A stretch of DNA of 64,000 nt from Bryobacterales bacterium (GCA_003170295.1 PNAJ01000057.1:62001-126000); one strand, 5' to 3'; numbered from the stretch's first letter, positions 26,004 through 35,756 are shown. Numbers and translations are program-made. Notes: generated by a model from the sequence alone, not told the origin.

Positions 26004-27785
26004 GTGTCCTCGATTGAAGATTATCGTGCGCGGTTGAGCGGTTGGAGCGAAAGGCTCGCTCGCGCGCAACATTTATATAGTCAGTTTGGAAACGCGCGGC
26101 TGGCGACGGGGATCGCGGCGCTGGTGGTGGCTGGGTTTTCCATCGGCGTGTCGATGATCTCGCCGTGGTGGTTGATTGCGCCGCTCGGTATTTTTGTGGC
26201 GCTGGCGATTGCGCTCGACCGGCTTGACCGGGAGCGCGAAGCGGCGACGCGCGGAGTGGCTTATTATGAGCGGGCGATGGGACGCATTGAAGACCGGTGG
26301 ATCGGAAAAGGGAGCCAGGGCGAGCGGTTTCGAGACTCGAAACACGTTTACGCGGACGATCTGGATCTGTTCGGTCGCGGGTCGTTGTTTGAGTTATTGT
26401 CGACGGCTCGGACAGGGGCGGGCGAGCGTACGTTAGCGGAATGGCTGCTGGCGCCGGGCGATCCGGTGGAGGTCGCGGCGCGGCAGGAGGCGGTGGCGGA
26501 GTTGCGGCCGCGCATCGATCTGCGGGAAGAAATCGCGCTGATGGGGGAGGACGTGCGCGCGGCGGTGGATGCTCGGGTGCTCGCTAAATGGGGAGTTGCG
26601 CCGCCGGTTCCCTTTTTCAAAGGCGCTCGATTGGTAGCGCTGGTGCTGGCGTGCGCGGCAGTAGCGACGCTCGGCGGTTTCCTGGGACATCAAATCACGG
26701 GGTTGCCGTTTCTTGGCGTGGTGCTCGCGGAGATGATGTTCAACCTTGCGCTACGGCCGGGAGTTGGACAGGTGACATCGGCGGCGACGGCGCCCGCGCA
26801 CGAATTGCGGCTGCTCGCGTTGTTGCTCGAACGGCTGGAAGGGGAACAATTCACGTCGGCTCGGTTGACGCGACTGGTTGGGGAACTGGAGGTCGCGGCA
26901 ACGACGGCGTCGCGGCGGATCAAACAGCTTACGCGTTTATTGGAGCTGCTCGATTCGGCGCGAAATATGTTTTTTCGCCCGATTGCCGCGATGCTGCTCT
27001 GGAACGCGCAATTCGCGATGGCGGTGGAAGCGTGGCGCACGGCCTACGGTCCTCACATCGGGCAATGGATCGCGGCGGTGGGCGAGTTTGAGGCGTTGTG
27101 TTCTCTTTCGACGTATGCATTCGAGCGGCCGGACGCGACGTTCCCTCAGCTCGAAGCGGAGGGTCCCCTGTTCGACGCCGGTCAACTGCGGCATCCGTTG
27201 ATTCCTGCTGCTGTCGCAGTCGCCAATGACGTGCTGTTGGGCGACGGCGCCCGGTTGTGGATTGTCAGCGGTTCGAACATGAGCGGCAAAAGCACACTGA
27301 TGCGTGCGGTCGGCTTGAACGCGGTCCTGGCATGGGCTGGAGCGCCTGTCGCATGTGCCCGGCTGAATATTTCTCCCCTTTTGATCGGCGCTTCGATGAG
27401 CACTCACGATTCGCTCGCCGACAATCGCTCGCGATTTTACGCGGAGATCAGCCGTCTGCGGGATGTCGTGGAACTCGCGCGCGGCGGGCATCCGACGCTG
27501 TTTCTTCTCGATGAGCTGTTGAGCGGCACTAATTCGCACGATCGGCGAATTGGCGCGGAGGCAGTGGTGCGAGGCTTAGTGGAGCGCGGCGCGATCGGTC
27601 TGGTTTCGACGCACGATCTGGCGCTGGCGGAGATCGCATCGACGCTCGATGGTCGGGCCGCGAACGTTCATTTTGAGGATCACCTGGAGGGCGGCGAGAT
27701 TCGGTTCGATTACCGGTTGCGGCCGGGAGTGGTGACTAGGAGTAATGCGCTGGAGCTGATGCGGGCGGTTGGGCTGGATGTGTAA
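26004..27785 (+). CDS. Membrane-embedded MutS-family ATPase
   Basis: 593 residues from GTG. The C-terminal 200 residues form a MutS-like ATPase: Walker A in GSNMSGKSTLMR, Walker B LFLLDELLSGTNSHDR and the STHD signature. The mismatch-recognition and connector domains of MutS1 are absent. Instead four hydrophobic helices appear as two pairs (about 32-70 and 208-245), which suggests membrane attachment. A helical clamp/lever-like region links them to the ATPase. This 'MutS-like with transmembrane helices' group is known from Bacteroidetes and Acidobacteria, but its role is not established. It may not act in mismatch repair. Confidence 0.85.
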   Translation: MSSIEDYRARLSGWSERLARAQHLYSQFGNARLATGIAALVVAGFSIGVSMISPWWLIAPLGIFVALAIALDRLDREREAATRGVAYYERAMGRIEDRWIGKGSQGERFRDSKHVYADDLDLFGRGSLFELLSTARTGAGERTLAEWLLAPGDPVEVAARQEAVAELRPRIDLREEIALMGEDVRAAVDARVLAKWGVAPPVPFFKGARLVALVLACAAVATLGGFLGHQITGLPFLGVVLAEMMFNLALRPGVGQVTSAATAPAHELRLLALLLERLEGEQFTSARLTRLVGELEVAATTASRRIKQLTRLLELLDSARNMFFRPIAAMLLWNAQFAMAVEAWRTAYGPHIGQWIAAVGEFEALCSLSTYAFERPDATFPQLEAEGPLFDAGQLRHPLIPAAVAVANDVLLGDGARLWIVSGSNMSGKSTLMRAVGLNAVLAWAGAPVACARLNISPLLIGASMSTHDSLADNRSRFYAEISRLRDVVELARGGHPTLFLLDELLSGTNSHDRRIGAEAVVRGLVERGAIGLVSTHDLALAEIASTLDGRAANVHFEDHLEGGEIRFDYRLRPGVVTRSNALELMRAVGLDV

Positions 27786-27788
27786 GGG

Positions 27789-27832
27789 GGCCGGCTCAAA
27801 GCCGGCTGCAGCCAGATTGGCCGCCCTACAAG
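27789..27832 (+). repeat. Dispersed hairpin repeat (GGCTGCAGCC type), copy 1
   Basis: A hairpin GCCGGCT-caa-AGCCGGC is followed by GGCTGCAGCC, a short AT-richer spacer and GGCCGCCCTACAAG. The last 30 bases recur, inverted, at 50627-50656 with two differences. It lies directly after the MutS-like gene. Confidence 0.65.
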
Positions 27833-27881
27833 ACTGAGGATGGCACTAGAGGTTTGGAACGAAGTGTGAAAATGGAGCCAT

Positions 27882-28544
27882 ATGAGTGTTCTGATTACTG
27901 GAGCGAATGGCGGGCTGGGAACTGCTGTGTCGAAGGCGTTTGTCGACTCGGGCGCGACCGTCATCGGAGTGGCGCGGAGTTGGCCGGAGCCGGTGTCGTT
28001 TCTGACGCTATCCGCGGATCTGACGACGGCGGAAGGTTGCGACATGATGGTCCAGCAGGCGCTGGCGCAGGGGCCGATCCATGCGCTGGTGCATATCCTG
28101 GGCGGGTTCGGCGGCGGCCAACCGATCGCCGAGACCAGCGACAAAACGTGGGACGGTATGATGACGTTGAATTTGCGCGCGGCATTTTGCGCGATGCGCG
28201 CGGTATTGAAACCGATGACGGCGGTCAAGTACGGGCGCATCGTGGCGGTGGGATCGCGCGCGGCGGTGGAACCGATGCCGAACTTCGCGGCGTATTCCGT
28301 GTCGAAGGCGGAGCTGGTCGCGCTCGTGAGGAACGTCGCGGCGGAGGGCAAGGATGCAGGGATCACCGCGAACGTCGTGTTGCCGAGCATCATTGATACG
28401 CCGCTGAATCGGAAAGCGATGCCGCAAGCCGATTTTTCACGATGGGTGGCGCCGGAGTCGATCGCGAAAACGCTGGTCTGGCTGGCGTCGGCGGCTGCGG
28501 GTGATGTGAGTGGAGCTGTGGTTCCGATTTATGGGAGGGCGTAA
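27882..28544 (+). CDS. Short-chain dehydrogenase/reductase
   Basis: 220 residues, a classical SDR of slightly short length. The cofactor motif TGANGGLG is at the N-terminus, the NAG-like element is replaced by LGGFGGG, and the catalytic Tyr-Lys pair appears as AAYSVSKAEL. A Ser upstream of the Tyr is present in VAVGSRAAVEP. GGAG six bases before ATG supports the start. Its stop shares one base with the start of the pterin dehydratase gene (TAATG), so it could be a pterin reductase, but it lacks the TGxxxRxG of classical pteridine reductases. Substrate unknown. Confidence 0.87.
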   Translation: MSVLITGANGGLGTAVSKAFVDSGATVIGVARSWPEPVSFLTLSADLTTAEGCDMMVQQALAQGPIHALVHILGGFGGGQPIAETSDKTWDGMMTLNLRAAFCAMRAVLKPMTAVKYGRIVAVGSRAAVEPMPNFAAYSVSKAELVALVRNVAAEGKDAGITANVVLPSIIDTPLNRKAMPQADFSRWVAPESIAKTLVWLASAAAGDVSGAVVPIYGRA

Positions 28545-28834
28545 TGCAAAAGATGAAGAAGACGCAAGTTGCGGTGTTGTTAAAACAACTGCCGGGTTGG
28601 TCCGTGAAGGGCGGCAAACTGCACCGCGAATTTAAATTTCCCGACTTTCCGCATGCGTTCGGCATGATGGCGACGGCCGCTCCGGCTATCGAGAAGATGA
28701 ACCATCATCCGGAATGGTCGAACGTCTACAACCGGGTGACCGTCGATTTGACCACGCATGATGCGGGCGGAATCACAGAGAACGATTTCGTTTTGGCGAT
28801 GCTGTTGGAAGGGATTGCTAAAAAACTAGCATGA
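28544..28834 (+). CDS. phhB: Pterin-4a-carbinolamine dehydratase
   Basis: 96 residues, the normal length of the PCD family. The active-site motif EKMNHHPEW (about 49-57) with the paired histidines and the downstream VTVDLTTHDAGGIT are typical. It dehydrates 4a-hydroxytetrahydrobiopterin formed by aromatic amino acid hydroxylases, or serves in molybdopterin-related roles in bacteria lacking phenylalanine hydroxylase. No hydroxylase is nearby. It overlaps both neighbours (TAATG upstream, ATGA downstream), so the SDR, PCD and NamZ-fusion genes are translated together. Confidence 0.93.
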   Translation: MQKMKKTQVAVLLKQLPGWSVKGGKLHREFKFPDFPHAFGMMATAAPAIEKMNHHPEWSNVYNRVTVDLTTHDAGGITENDFVLAMLLEGIAKKLA

Positions 28835-31155
28835 AGATCTTGTTGCTGGTCATGTGCGCGGCGGTTTGCTTCGCGCAGGAAACGTTTCCGGGCTCGGCCA
28901 CGCTTGACGCGGCTGTCGATCAGGCGGTTCGCGATGGACTGATTCCTGGGGCCGTGCTGATTGTCGGGCACGACGGAAAAATCCTTCATCGCAAGGCCTA
29001 CGGGAATCGCGCGCTGGTGCCCGAGCGCGAGGCGATGACGCTCGATACCATTTTCGACGTCGCGTCGCTGACGAAGGTGATCGCGACAACTTCCGGCGCG
29101 ATGAAGATTTTCGAGGATGGAAAGCTGCGCCTGTCGGAGAGGGTCACCGATTATTTGCCAGAGTTTCAGGGCGCGAAGAGCGACATCACGATTCGCGATT
29201 TGATGACTCATTTTTCCGGTTTTAAGCCCGATTTTGACCTCGATTCGGCCCTTAACAGCTACGATAAGGGCATTTATCGCGCGCTCATCGAAGAGCCGCA
29301 GAATCCGCCGGGCGTGCGATTCGTCTATAGCGACACCAATTTTATCCTGATGGGCGAGATTGTGCATCGCAAGAGCGGAAAAACGCTCGACGAGTTCACG
29401 CGCGATGAGATTTTCAATCCGCTGGGGATGGTCGATACACAGTTCAATCCTCCGGCATCGTTGCGCGGGCGCATTGCGCCGACTGAGGTCGATGCGGCGA
29501 CGGGCGCACCTTTTCGTGGCGTGGTACACGATCCGCGGGCGCGGCTGATGGGCGGCGTCGCGGGACATGCGGGACTTTTCTCGACCGCGGCGGATCTGTC
29601 GCGCTTCGCTGAGATGATGCTTGGGATGGGGACGCGCGATGGCGTGCGCGTGTTTTCGCCGCTCACGGTGCGCAAGTTTACTTCGCCCGAGACGCCGCCC
29701 GATCAGCCGGTGCTGCGCGGGCTGGGATGGGACATCGATTCTTCGTATTCGTCGAATCGCGGGGAATTGTTTCCGATCGGCTCCTATGGGCACACGGGGT
29801 TTACCGGGACGTCCATCTGGATCGATCCAACGACCAATTCCTACGTTATTCTGCTAACGAATTTCGTCCATCCCAAAGCGGGGAAGAGTCTCACCGCGTT
29901 TCGCTCGCGGATCGCAACGATTGCGGCGGCGGCGATCGGAGTGGACGCGCCGGGTGTCAGCGTCGTTGGATATAACGAGACGCTAGCGGGTCCCGGAGTT
30001 CGGCGGATGATCGCTCCAAATCATCGGGTGCTGACCGGGCTCGACGTGCTGGAGCAAGACAATTTCGCGGCGTTGAAGGGCAAACGGATCGGGCTGATCA
30101 CCAATCACACTGGCTTCGATCAGAGCGGCCGCCGCAACGTCGATGCGATGCGAGACGCCGGTGTGAAAGTCACAGCGCTGTTTTCCCCGGAACACGGGCT
30201 CACGGGTAAAGAAGACCGGCCGGACGTTGCCGACCAAAAGGACGCGGCGACGGGATTGCCGGTCTGGAGCCTGCACTACAACGGGCGCTATCGCATGACG
30301 CCGGAGATGATCCATGACGTTGACGCGCTGGTCTTCGATATTCAGGACGTCGGGGCGCGGTTCTACACGTATTCGTGTACCATGCTTTACGCGCTCGAAG
30401 GAGCGGCGAAGGCGGGACTGCCTTTCTATCTTCTCGACCGACCGAATCCGATCACGGGGACGCATGTGGAGGGACCGTCGCTCGACGACGATCTGCAAAG
30501 TTTCGTGGGATGTTACGCCATCCCGATCCGTCACGGCTTGACGCTGGGCGAATTAGCGACGATGGCGAATGGCGAGAGAAAATTCAACGCGGATTTACAC
30601 ATTATTAAGGTAAAGAACTGGTCGCGGGGGGATTGGTTCGATTCCACGGGCCTGACCTGGGTCGACCTGTCGCCGAATATGCGCAGCCTGAATGCCGCCA
30701 CCCTTTATGAGGGCGTGGCGATGCTCGAAGCGGCGAAGGGTTATTCGGTGGGCCGCGGCACGGATTCGCCGTTTGAACAAATCGGCGCCGAATGGATTCG
30801 GGGAGCGGAGCTGGCCCGTTTCCTGAACGAGCGGTCCATTCCCGGCGTGCGGGTATATGCGACTCGCTTTACGCCGAGCGGTCCACCGCTAAAGGACCGG
30901 CCACTGGAAGGTGTTCGTTTCGTTATCGTGAATCGCGAGCAGTTTTCGTCGGTTCGGCTCGGACTGGAGATCGCTTATGCGCTGGGAAAGCTGTACCCCG
31001 GAAAGATCGACGTCGAGTCGTGCCGGAAGCTGATTGGCAACAGAAAGGTAATAGATTCGATCAAATCCGGCGAGGGTCCACGGTCGATCGAGCAGCGAAT
31101 CGAGGAAGAAATACGGGCGTTCGAGGAGCGCCGCCGCCCATATTTGCTCTACTAG
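28831..31155 (+). CDS. Serine hydrolase (class C beta-lactamase fold) fused to NamZ/DUF1343
   Basis: 774 residues with a signal peptide (MKILLLVMCAAVCFAQ). Residues 20-375 are a beta-lactamase/DD-peptidase-type domain: S79-L-T-K82, YSDTN as second motif and HTGFTG as third. From about residue 400 to the end lies a complete DUF1343/NamZ domain (GKRIGLITNHTGFDQSGRRNVDAM split over 409-432, LFSPEHGLTG, FDIQDVGARFYTY, LDRPNPITG, GRGTDSPFEQIGA). NamZ is an exo-beta-N-acetylmuramidase releasing MurNAc from peptidoglycan ends. The combination would couple peptide and sugar trimming in the periplasm. ATGA overlap with the pterin dehydratase gene. Confidence 0.92.
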   Translation: MKILLLVMCAAVCFAQETFPGSATLDAAVDQAVRDGLIPGAVLIVGHDGKILHRKAYGNRALVPEREAMTLDTIFDVASLTKVIATTSGAMKIFEDGKLRLSERVTDYLPEFQGAKSDITIRDLMTHFSGFKPDFDLDSALNSYDKGIYRALIEEPQNPPGVRFVYSDTNFILMGEIVHRKSGKTLDEFTRDEIFNPLGMVDTQFNPPASLRGRIAPTEVDAATGAPFRGVVHDPRARLMGGVAGHAGLFSTAADLSRFAEMMLGMGTRDGVRVFSPLTVRKFTSPETPPDQPVLRGLGWDIDSSYSSNRGELFPIGSYGHTGFTGTSIWIDPTTNSYVILLTNFVHPKAGKSLTAFRSRIATIAAAAIGVDAPGVSVVGYNETLAGPGVRRMIAPNHRVLTGLDVLEQDNFAALKGKRIGLITNHTGFDQSGRRNVDAMRDAGVKVTALFSPEHGLTGKEDRPDVADQKDAATGLPVWSLHYNGRYRMTPEMIHDVDALVFDIQDVGARFYTYSCTMLYALEGAAKAGLPFYLLDRPNPITGTHVEGPSLDDDLQSFVGCYAIPIRHGLTLGELATMANGERKFNADLHIIKVKNWSRGDWFDSTGLTWVDLSPNMRSLNAATLYEGVAMLEAAKGYSVGRGTDSPFEQIGAEWIRGAELARFLNERSIPGVRVYATRFTPSGPPLKDRPLEGVRFVIVNREQFSSVRLGLEIAYALGKLYPGKIDVESCRKLIGNRKVIDSIKSGEGPRSIEQRIEEEIRAFEERRRPYLLY

Positions 31156-31162
31156 ATTGAGA

Positions 31163-31191
31163 GAACGGCGTTAAGTGCATTAACGTCGTTC
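31163..31191 (+). terminator. 12-bp stem-loop after the NamZ fusion gene
   Basis: GAACGGCGTTAA and TTAACGTCGTTC enclose the loop GTGCA; one G-U pair in RNA, otherwise perfect. It starts eight bases after the stop. A second small hairpin (TTCCAAT/ATTGGAA) follows at 31189-31210. No long U-run follows. Confidence 0.55.
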
Positions 31192-31322
31192 CAATCCTAA
31201 ACAATTGGAATTTCAAGAACATGGGTAGGAAGGCCCTTGACACCGCAGCGGGGCTTGAGTCACAATTGCCTAGTTTTGCTTTCAGACTACTACTGCCTTG
31301 GTTCGCAGAAGGGGACTTAAGA

Positions 31323-34300
31323 ATGAAACGTATACTGCAACTCTGTCCGTTGCTTGGCGTTGCTCTGATTGCTTGTGCTCTCAGCCGCCCGGCGTTTGCA
31401 CAAGCCCCAGTGGGGACCATTTCGGGTGTGGTCGCCGATGAGAGCGGAGCCGTCATCCCAAATGCCAGCGTGAAGATTCGTAATAAGGCGACGGGTGCTG
31501 AGCGGGTTCTCATGTCCAGCGCCGACGGCAGTTTCAGCGCTCCGGCACTACCGGCCGCGGTATACGAAGTGCGCGTGGAGGTGAAGGGGTTCCGCACGGT
31601 GGTTCGCGAAGCCACGGTAGAAACTGGACTCACGACAACGGCGGACATCCGGCTCCCAGTCGGCCAAACTACGGAAGTCGTGAACGTCGAAGCGGCGACG
31701 GCGCAAATCGAATACGAGAAGCACGCGATCGATGGAGTCGTTACGCGGGAGCAGATTCAGGATCTTCCGCTCAACGGCCGCAGCTTTATGCAGTTAGCTT
31801 CGATCGAACCGGGCGTCACGGTGGGAACGGGCTCCACATCGCAGTACAACGCATTGGCTACGGTTTCGATTCTCGGCGGCTCGGCGGGATTTACAGCCAT
31901 CAGCGTCGACGGCGGCTCCATCCGCGATAACATCGAAAATTCGGGCGCCGCGATGAATTTTTCTCAGGAAGTAGTGCAGGAGTTCCAAGTATCTTCGGTG
32001 AATTTCGATCTCTCGACGGACATCACCAGTGTGGGTTCGGTGAACGTGGTGACCAGGAATGGGGGGAACCAATTTCACGGCGCTGGATATTTCTATTTCC
32101 GGGATCACAACATGGCGGCCTATCCGAGCCTGGTCCGCAACCCTCTTGCTTTAGATCCATTTTTCGCGCGGCGCAACCCGGGGTTCTGGGTAGGCGGGCC
32201 GATCGTGAAGGACAAGCTCTTCTTCTTCTTCAACTACGAGTACATGAACCAGGTGCAGAACTACAGCGTGGTCCCGAACCTGCCGTCTGTCGCGGGTCTC
32301 CTGGGGAATTTTGGCAGCCCTTACATAGGCAAGACGCTCAGTTTACGGCTAGATTACAGGCTCAATTCAAAAACCACTCTCTTTGCCCGTTACTCGCATG
32401 ACGGGAACTCTGGTTTTGGTCCAAACGGCGGAGCTGTGCTGCCTTCCAGTTGGCTGGTGAACAAGAACTGGAGCGACCAAAGCGTCTTGGGAGTCACGTC
32501 TCTGTTAAAACCGTCGCTAGTGAACGATTTCCGGTTCAGCTACGCCTTCTGGAGCAATCGCAATCTTTTCCCGAACTCTTCCAATTGCGCGGGTTGCCTG
32601 GGCCTGGGTGGCCCGCAGATCCAGTTTGCAGGCGTATCGAGCAACTTTCAGGTGGGCGACACATCGAACGCAACGCAAGGGCGCGATCTGCGGCGCTTCA
32701 CCTGGCAAGACAGCGCGACCTGGCAGAAGGGCTCCCATCGGATGAAGTTCGGCGGGTTGTGGGAATATGCGCCCGGTTCGGGATTCTGGGGCTATTGCGA
32801 TCCCTCCTGCGTGCAGGTATTCTCTCCAGAGTCTTTGGCTGGATATGGATTGACACCACTTATCCCTTTGTTTTTCCCGAACCTGCCCAAGACGATTACC
32901 ACCAACGCAGATCTGTTGAATCTGCCGTTCGCAGGGTCGGCAGTGGGAATTGGCGACCCCAGCCAGCCTCCTCCGTATAATGTCGATAAAGCAAAGATCA
33001 ATGATCGCGCGCGCATCTATTTCCAGGACACTTGGAAGATTACGCCGAAGTTTACGTTTAACTATGGCCTTGCCTGGGAATATGAGAGCAATTTATTCAA
33101 CGAGGATCTGCCGAAGCCGGCCTACCTGGCTCCGCTCTACGGCAGTGATCTGCGTGCTACGCAAGGACTTACGTCGCACTTTTCTCCGCTGCTCGGTTTT
33201 GCCTGGAACGTAGGGCACGACAACAAGACTGTCATTCGAGGCGGCGCTGGAAAATACTACGAGACGCAGCAACTGTACAAGCGCTTGCAGGAGCGCTCCG
33301 AGATTGGCCCAGTCGGGAACGGACGCATCTTGTATCCTTACACTGGCTATACCAACATATTTCCTGGAATTATTAATGTCGGGGTCACCGCTGCCGTTTA
33401 CGCGCAGACGGGGAAGCTGAATCCAGTGATTATTCCGGTGGGCGCTCCGATCCCGGCAAGCGCTATCACTACGTTGACTCTCGGCCAATACGAACAAATC
33501 CAGGCGCAGCAGACGCCGGCAATTGCCGCCAGCCTGGCGACTCCAGTTCCTGGACTAACGCCGATTGCTGTGGCCAAGTCAGGCGATGCTATCTACGGGC
33601 TGCACTTTCCGGTGCAGGATTCCTACCACATGTCGATCGGCGTCCAGCGCGAACTGCGGAGGGATCTGGTGTTGAACGTCGACTTCGTGCGTCGCGTCTT
33701 CCTCAACCTGGAGTACGGCGATTTGGATATGAACCGGTACAACCGCCGTATCAACGGCGTTCAAACGCCGGTGATCCCGATTTGTACAGGCACGCAGTCC
33801 AAGGACCCGGCCGCGGAGTGCTCGACCGGCAGTATCAACTTTTGGCAATCGGGTGCGCGCAGCACCTATACGGCGCTGCTGGTCAAGGCGGATAAGCGGT
33901 TCGCCCATCGCTATCAGTTCACGGCCTCTTACGCCCTACAAAACCAGATGGGCCTGAACGGCATCGAAAACTACGACAACTTTGACTCGACCTGGGGTCC
34001 GCAGGGTTCGCGTCACATTCTGCACATCGTCGGGACGGTACAGCTGCCGTGGGGATTCTCGATCGGCGCGGTCTCGGCGACATCCAGCAAGGGGCCGGTC
34101 ATGCCGGTGGTCGGCGGCATCGATATCAGCGGCAGCGGAGCAGGCTCAACGCCCCTGCCGGGGCTGTCCTACAATTGCTTGAACCGCGGCTGCGGGGTGA
34201 GCGACTTGCAGGCAGCGGTAACCAACTGGGATTCCACCTATGCGGGCAAGCTGGATTCCACCGGCAAGAAAATTCCGACACTCACACTACCCTCGAACTA

Positions 34301-34541
34301 CAACCTTGGCCGGACGTTCAATTCCCAGGATCTGCGGTTAACGAAAGCGTTCACATATCATGAGCGCTACAAACTGAATATCTTTGGCGAGATGTTCAAC
34401 GTATTCAATTTCGCGAACTACAGTGGCTATACTTTCGATCCAAGCTCCGCCGCATTCGGCCAGCAGACCCAGCGCGTGAGCCAGGTGTTCGGTTCGGGCG
34501 GTCCTCGCGCGGTGCAGGTCGGAGCACGAGTTAGTTTCTAG
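31323..34541 (+). CDS. Oar-like TonB-dependent receptor with N-terminal carboxypeptidase-regulatory domain
   Basis: From ATG 31323 the protein has 1072 residues with a signal peptide ending SRPAFAQA; the frame is open to 31221 but that part lacks leader features. A carboxypeptidase-regulatory (CarboxypepD_reg) Ig-like fold covers about 27-110 (GTISGVVADESGAVIPNASV). A plug domain follows (VTREQIQDLPLNGRSFMQLA, NVVTRNGGNQFHGAGYFYFRDHNM) and a large barrel ends in GGPRAVQVGARVSF. These giant receptors are hallmarks of Solibacter-like genomes, probably importing oligosaccharides or other polymers. There is no adjacent sigma/anti-sigma pair. Its 3' end overlaps the convergent acetyltransferase gene by four bases. 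Confidence 0.92.
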   Translation: MKRILQLCPLLGVALIACALSRPAFAQAPVGTISGVVADESGAVIPNASVKIRNKATGAERVLMSSADGSFSAPALPAAVYEVRVEVKGFRTVVREATVETGLTTTADIRLPVGQTTEVVNVEAATAQIEYEKHAIDGVVTREQIQDLPLNGRSFMQLASIEPGVTVGTGSTSQYNALATVSILGGSAGFTAISVDGGSIRDNIENSGAAMNFSQEVVQEFQVSSVNFDLSTDITSVGSVNVVTRNGGNQFHGAGYFYFRDHNMAAYPSLVRNPLALDPFFARRNPGFWVGGPIVKDKLFFFFNYEYMNQVQNYSVVPNLPSVAGLLGNFGSPYIGKTLSLRLDYRLNSKTTLFARYSHDGNSGFGPNGGAVLPSSWLVNKNWSDQSVLGVTSLLKPSLVNDFRFSYAFWSNRNLFPNSSNCAGCLGLGGPQIQFAGVSSNFQVGDTSNATQGRDLRRFTWQDSATWQKGSHRMKFGGLWEYAPGSGFWGYCDPSCVQVFSPESLAGYGLTPLIPLFFPNLPKTITTNADLLNLPFAGSAVGIGDPSQPPPYNVDKAKINDRARIYFQDTWKITPKFTFNYGLAWEYESNLFNEDLPKPAYLAPLYGSDLRATQGLTSHFSPLLGFAWNVGHDNKTVIRGGAGKYYETQQLYKRLQERSEIGPVGNGRILYPYTGYTNIFPGIINVGVTAAVYAQTGKLNPVIIPVGAPIPASAITTLTLGQYEQIQAQQTPAIAASLATPVPGLTPIAVAKSGDAIYGLHFPVQDSYHMSIGVQRELRRDLVLNVDFVRRVFLNLEYGDLDMNRYNRRINGVQTPVIPICTGTQSKDPAAECSTGSINFWQSGARSTYTALLVKADKRFAHRYQFTASYALQNQMGLNGIENYDNFDSTWGPQGSRHILHIVGTVQLPWGFSIGAVSATSSKGPVMPVVGGIDISGSGAGSTPLPGLSYNCLNRGCGVSDLQAAVTNWDSTYAGKLDSTGKKIPTLTLPSNYNLGRTFNSQDLRLTKAFTYHERYKLNIFGEMFNVFNFANYSGYTFDPSSAAFGQQTQRVSQVFGSGGPRAVQVGARVSF

Positions 34542-35719
34542 ACAATATTCATTCGCTTCGCCACTCGCGTGAGAATCTCGATCGCACGTTCGAGAATCTC
34601 ACGTGAGTGAGTCGCGGTGACGATGGTCCGCACACGAGCTTTTCCTTCCGCGACGGTCGGGAAGCCTATGCCCGTCGCGAAGAGTCCTTCCTCAAACAGC
34701 GCTCGCGAAAATGCGTGGGCGGTGGCCGCTTCACCCACCATGATGGGAGTAATCGGCGTCTCGCTGCGGCCGGTGGAGAATCCGTTCGCGCGCAACCCTT
34801 CCTGAAAGAGGCGGGTGTTGGTCCAGAGTTGCTCGATCCGCTCCGGCTCTTGCTCCATTATGTCGAATGCGGCGAGACAGGCGGCTGGAACCGCGGGCGG
34901 ATGCGATGTCGAGAAGAGAAACGGCCGTGCCCGATGATAAAGAAAATCGATCAGGTCGCGGCTTCCGCAAACGTAGCCTCCGAGCACGCCCACCGCTTTC
35001 GAAAGAGTCCCCACCTGTACGTCGACACGCCCGTGAAGATGAAAATGATCGACCGTGCCGCGGCCATTTCGCCCGAGGACACCGGAGGAATGGGCATCGT
35101 CGACCATCATGATCGCGCCGTGCCGCTCCGCCAATTCCGTTAGTTTGTCGAGCGGCCCGATATCTCCGTCCATCGAAAACACGCCATCCGTAATCAGCAG
35201 TTTTCGGCCCGCGACGCCATCGAGCGCTTCAAGTTTTTCCTCGGCATGCGCGACGTCGCGATGCCGGAAAACATGAATCTTCGCGCGCGAGAGGCGGCAG
35301 CCATCGATGATGCTGGCGTGATTCAGTTCGTCGGAGATGATATGATCCTCCGCGCCGAGCAGGGCGGAGACGGTTCCTGCATTGGCGGCGAATCCGGATT
35401 GAAAAACGACGCACGCTTCCACATTTTTGAAAGCAGCGATCCGGCGCTCCAGTTCCAGATGCAGGCTCATGGTGCCGGAGATGGATCGCACCGCTCCCGA
35501 GCCCGCGCCATAACGTCTGGTCGCCTCGATCGCCGCTTCGACGAGCTTGGGATGATTCGCGAGCCCGAGATAATTGTTCGAGGCCAGGTTGATGACCTCT
35601 CTGCCGTCGAACTTCGCGATGGGCTCGCAGGGCGACTCCAGTTCGCGGAGCCGCTGAAAGGTCCCAGCCTTGCGCCAGCTATCGAGTTGTTCAGTGAGGT
35701 ATTGGAGGGCATCCGACAT
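34538..35719 (-). CDS. kbl: Glycine C-acetyltransferase (2-amino-3-ketobutyrate CoA ligase)
   Basis: 393 residues from ATG 35719; an in-frame ATG at 35740 adds seven. PLP-dependent alpha-oxoamine synthase: NLASNNYLGLANHP, the HASIIDGCRLS loop, DDAHSSGVLG with the ring-stacking and Asp residues, and the Schiff-base lysine in TLSKAVGVLGGY. The sequence is closer to Kbl than to BioF because of the N-terminal LDSWRKAGTFQRLRELESP and GFPTVAEGKARVR ending. It converts glycine and acetyl-CoA to 2-amino-3-ketobutyrate, or the reverse in threonine breakdown. No threonine dehydrogenase is adjacent. BioF activity cannot be excluded. Confidence 0.85.
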   Translation of the reverse strand: MSDALQYLTEQLDSWRKAGTFQRLRELESPCEPIAKFDGREVINLASNNYLGLANHPKLVEAAIEATRRYGAGSGAVRSISGTMSLHLELERRIAAFKNVEACVVFQSGFAANAGTVSALLGAEDHIISDELNHASIIDGCRLSRAKIHVFRHRDVAHAEEKLEALDGVAGRKLLITDGVFSMDGDIGPLDKLTELAERHGAIMMVDDAHSSGVLGRNGRGTVDHFHLHGRVDVQVGTLSKAVGVLGGYVCGSRDLIDFLYHRARPFLFSTSHPPAVPAACLAAFDIMEQEPERIEQLWTNTRLFQEGLRANGFSTGRSETPITPIMVGEAATAHAFSRALFEEGLFATGIGFPTVAEGKARVRTIVTATHSREILERAIEILTRVAKRMNIV

Positions 35720-35756
35720 GGAAGTTTTAGGATAAAGCATCTGCTAAAATTCGGCC

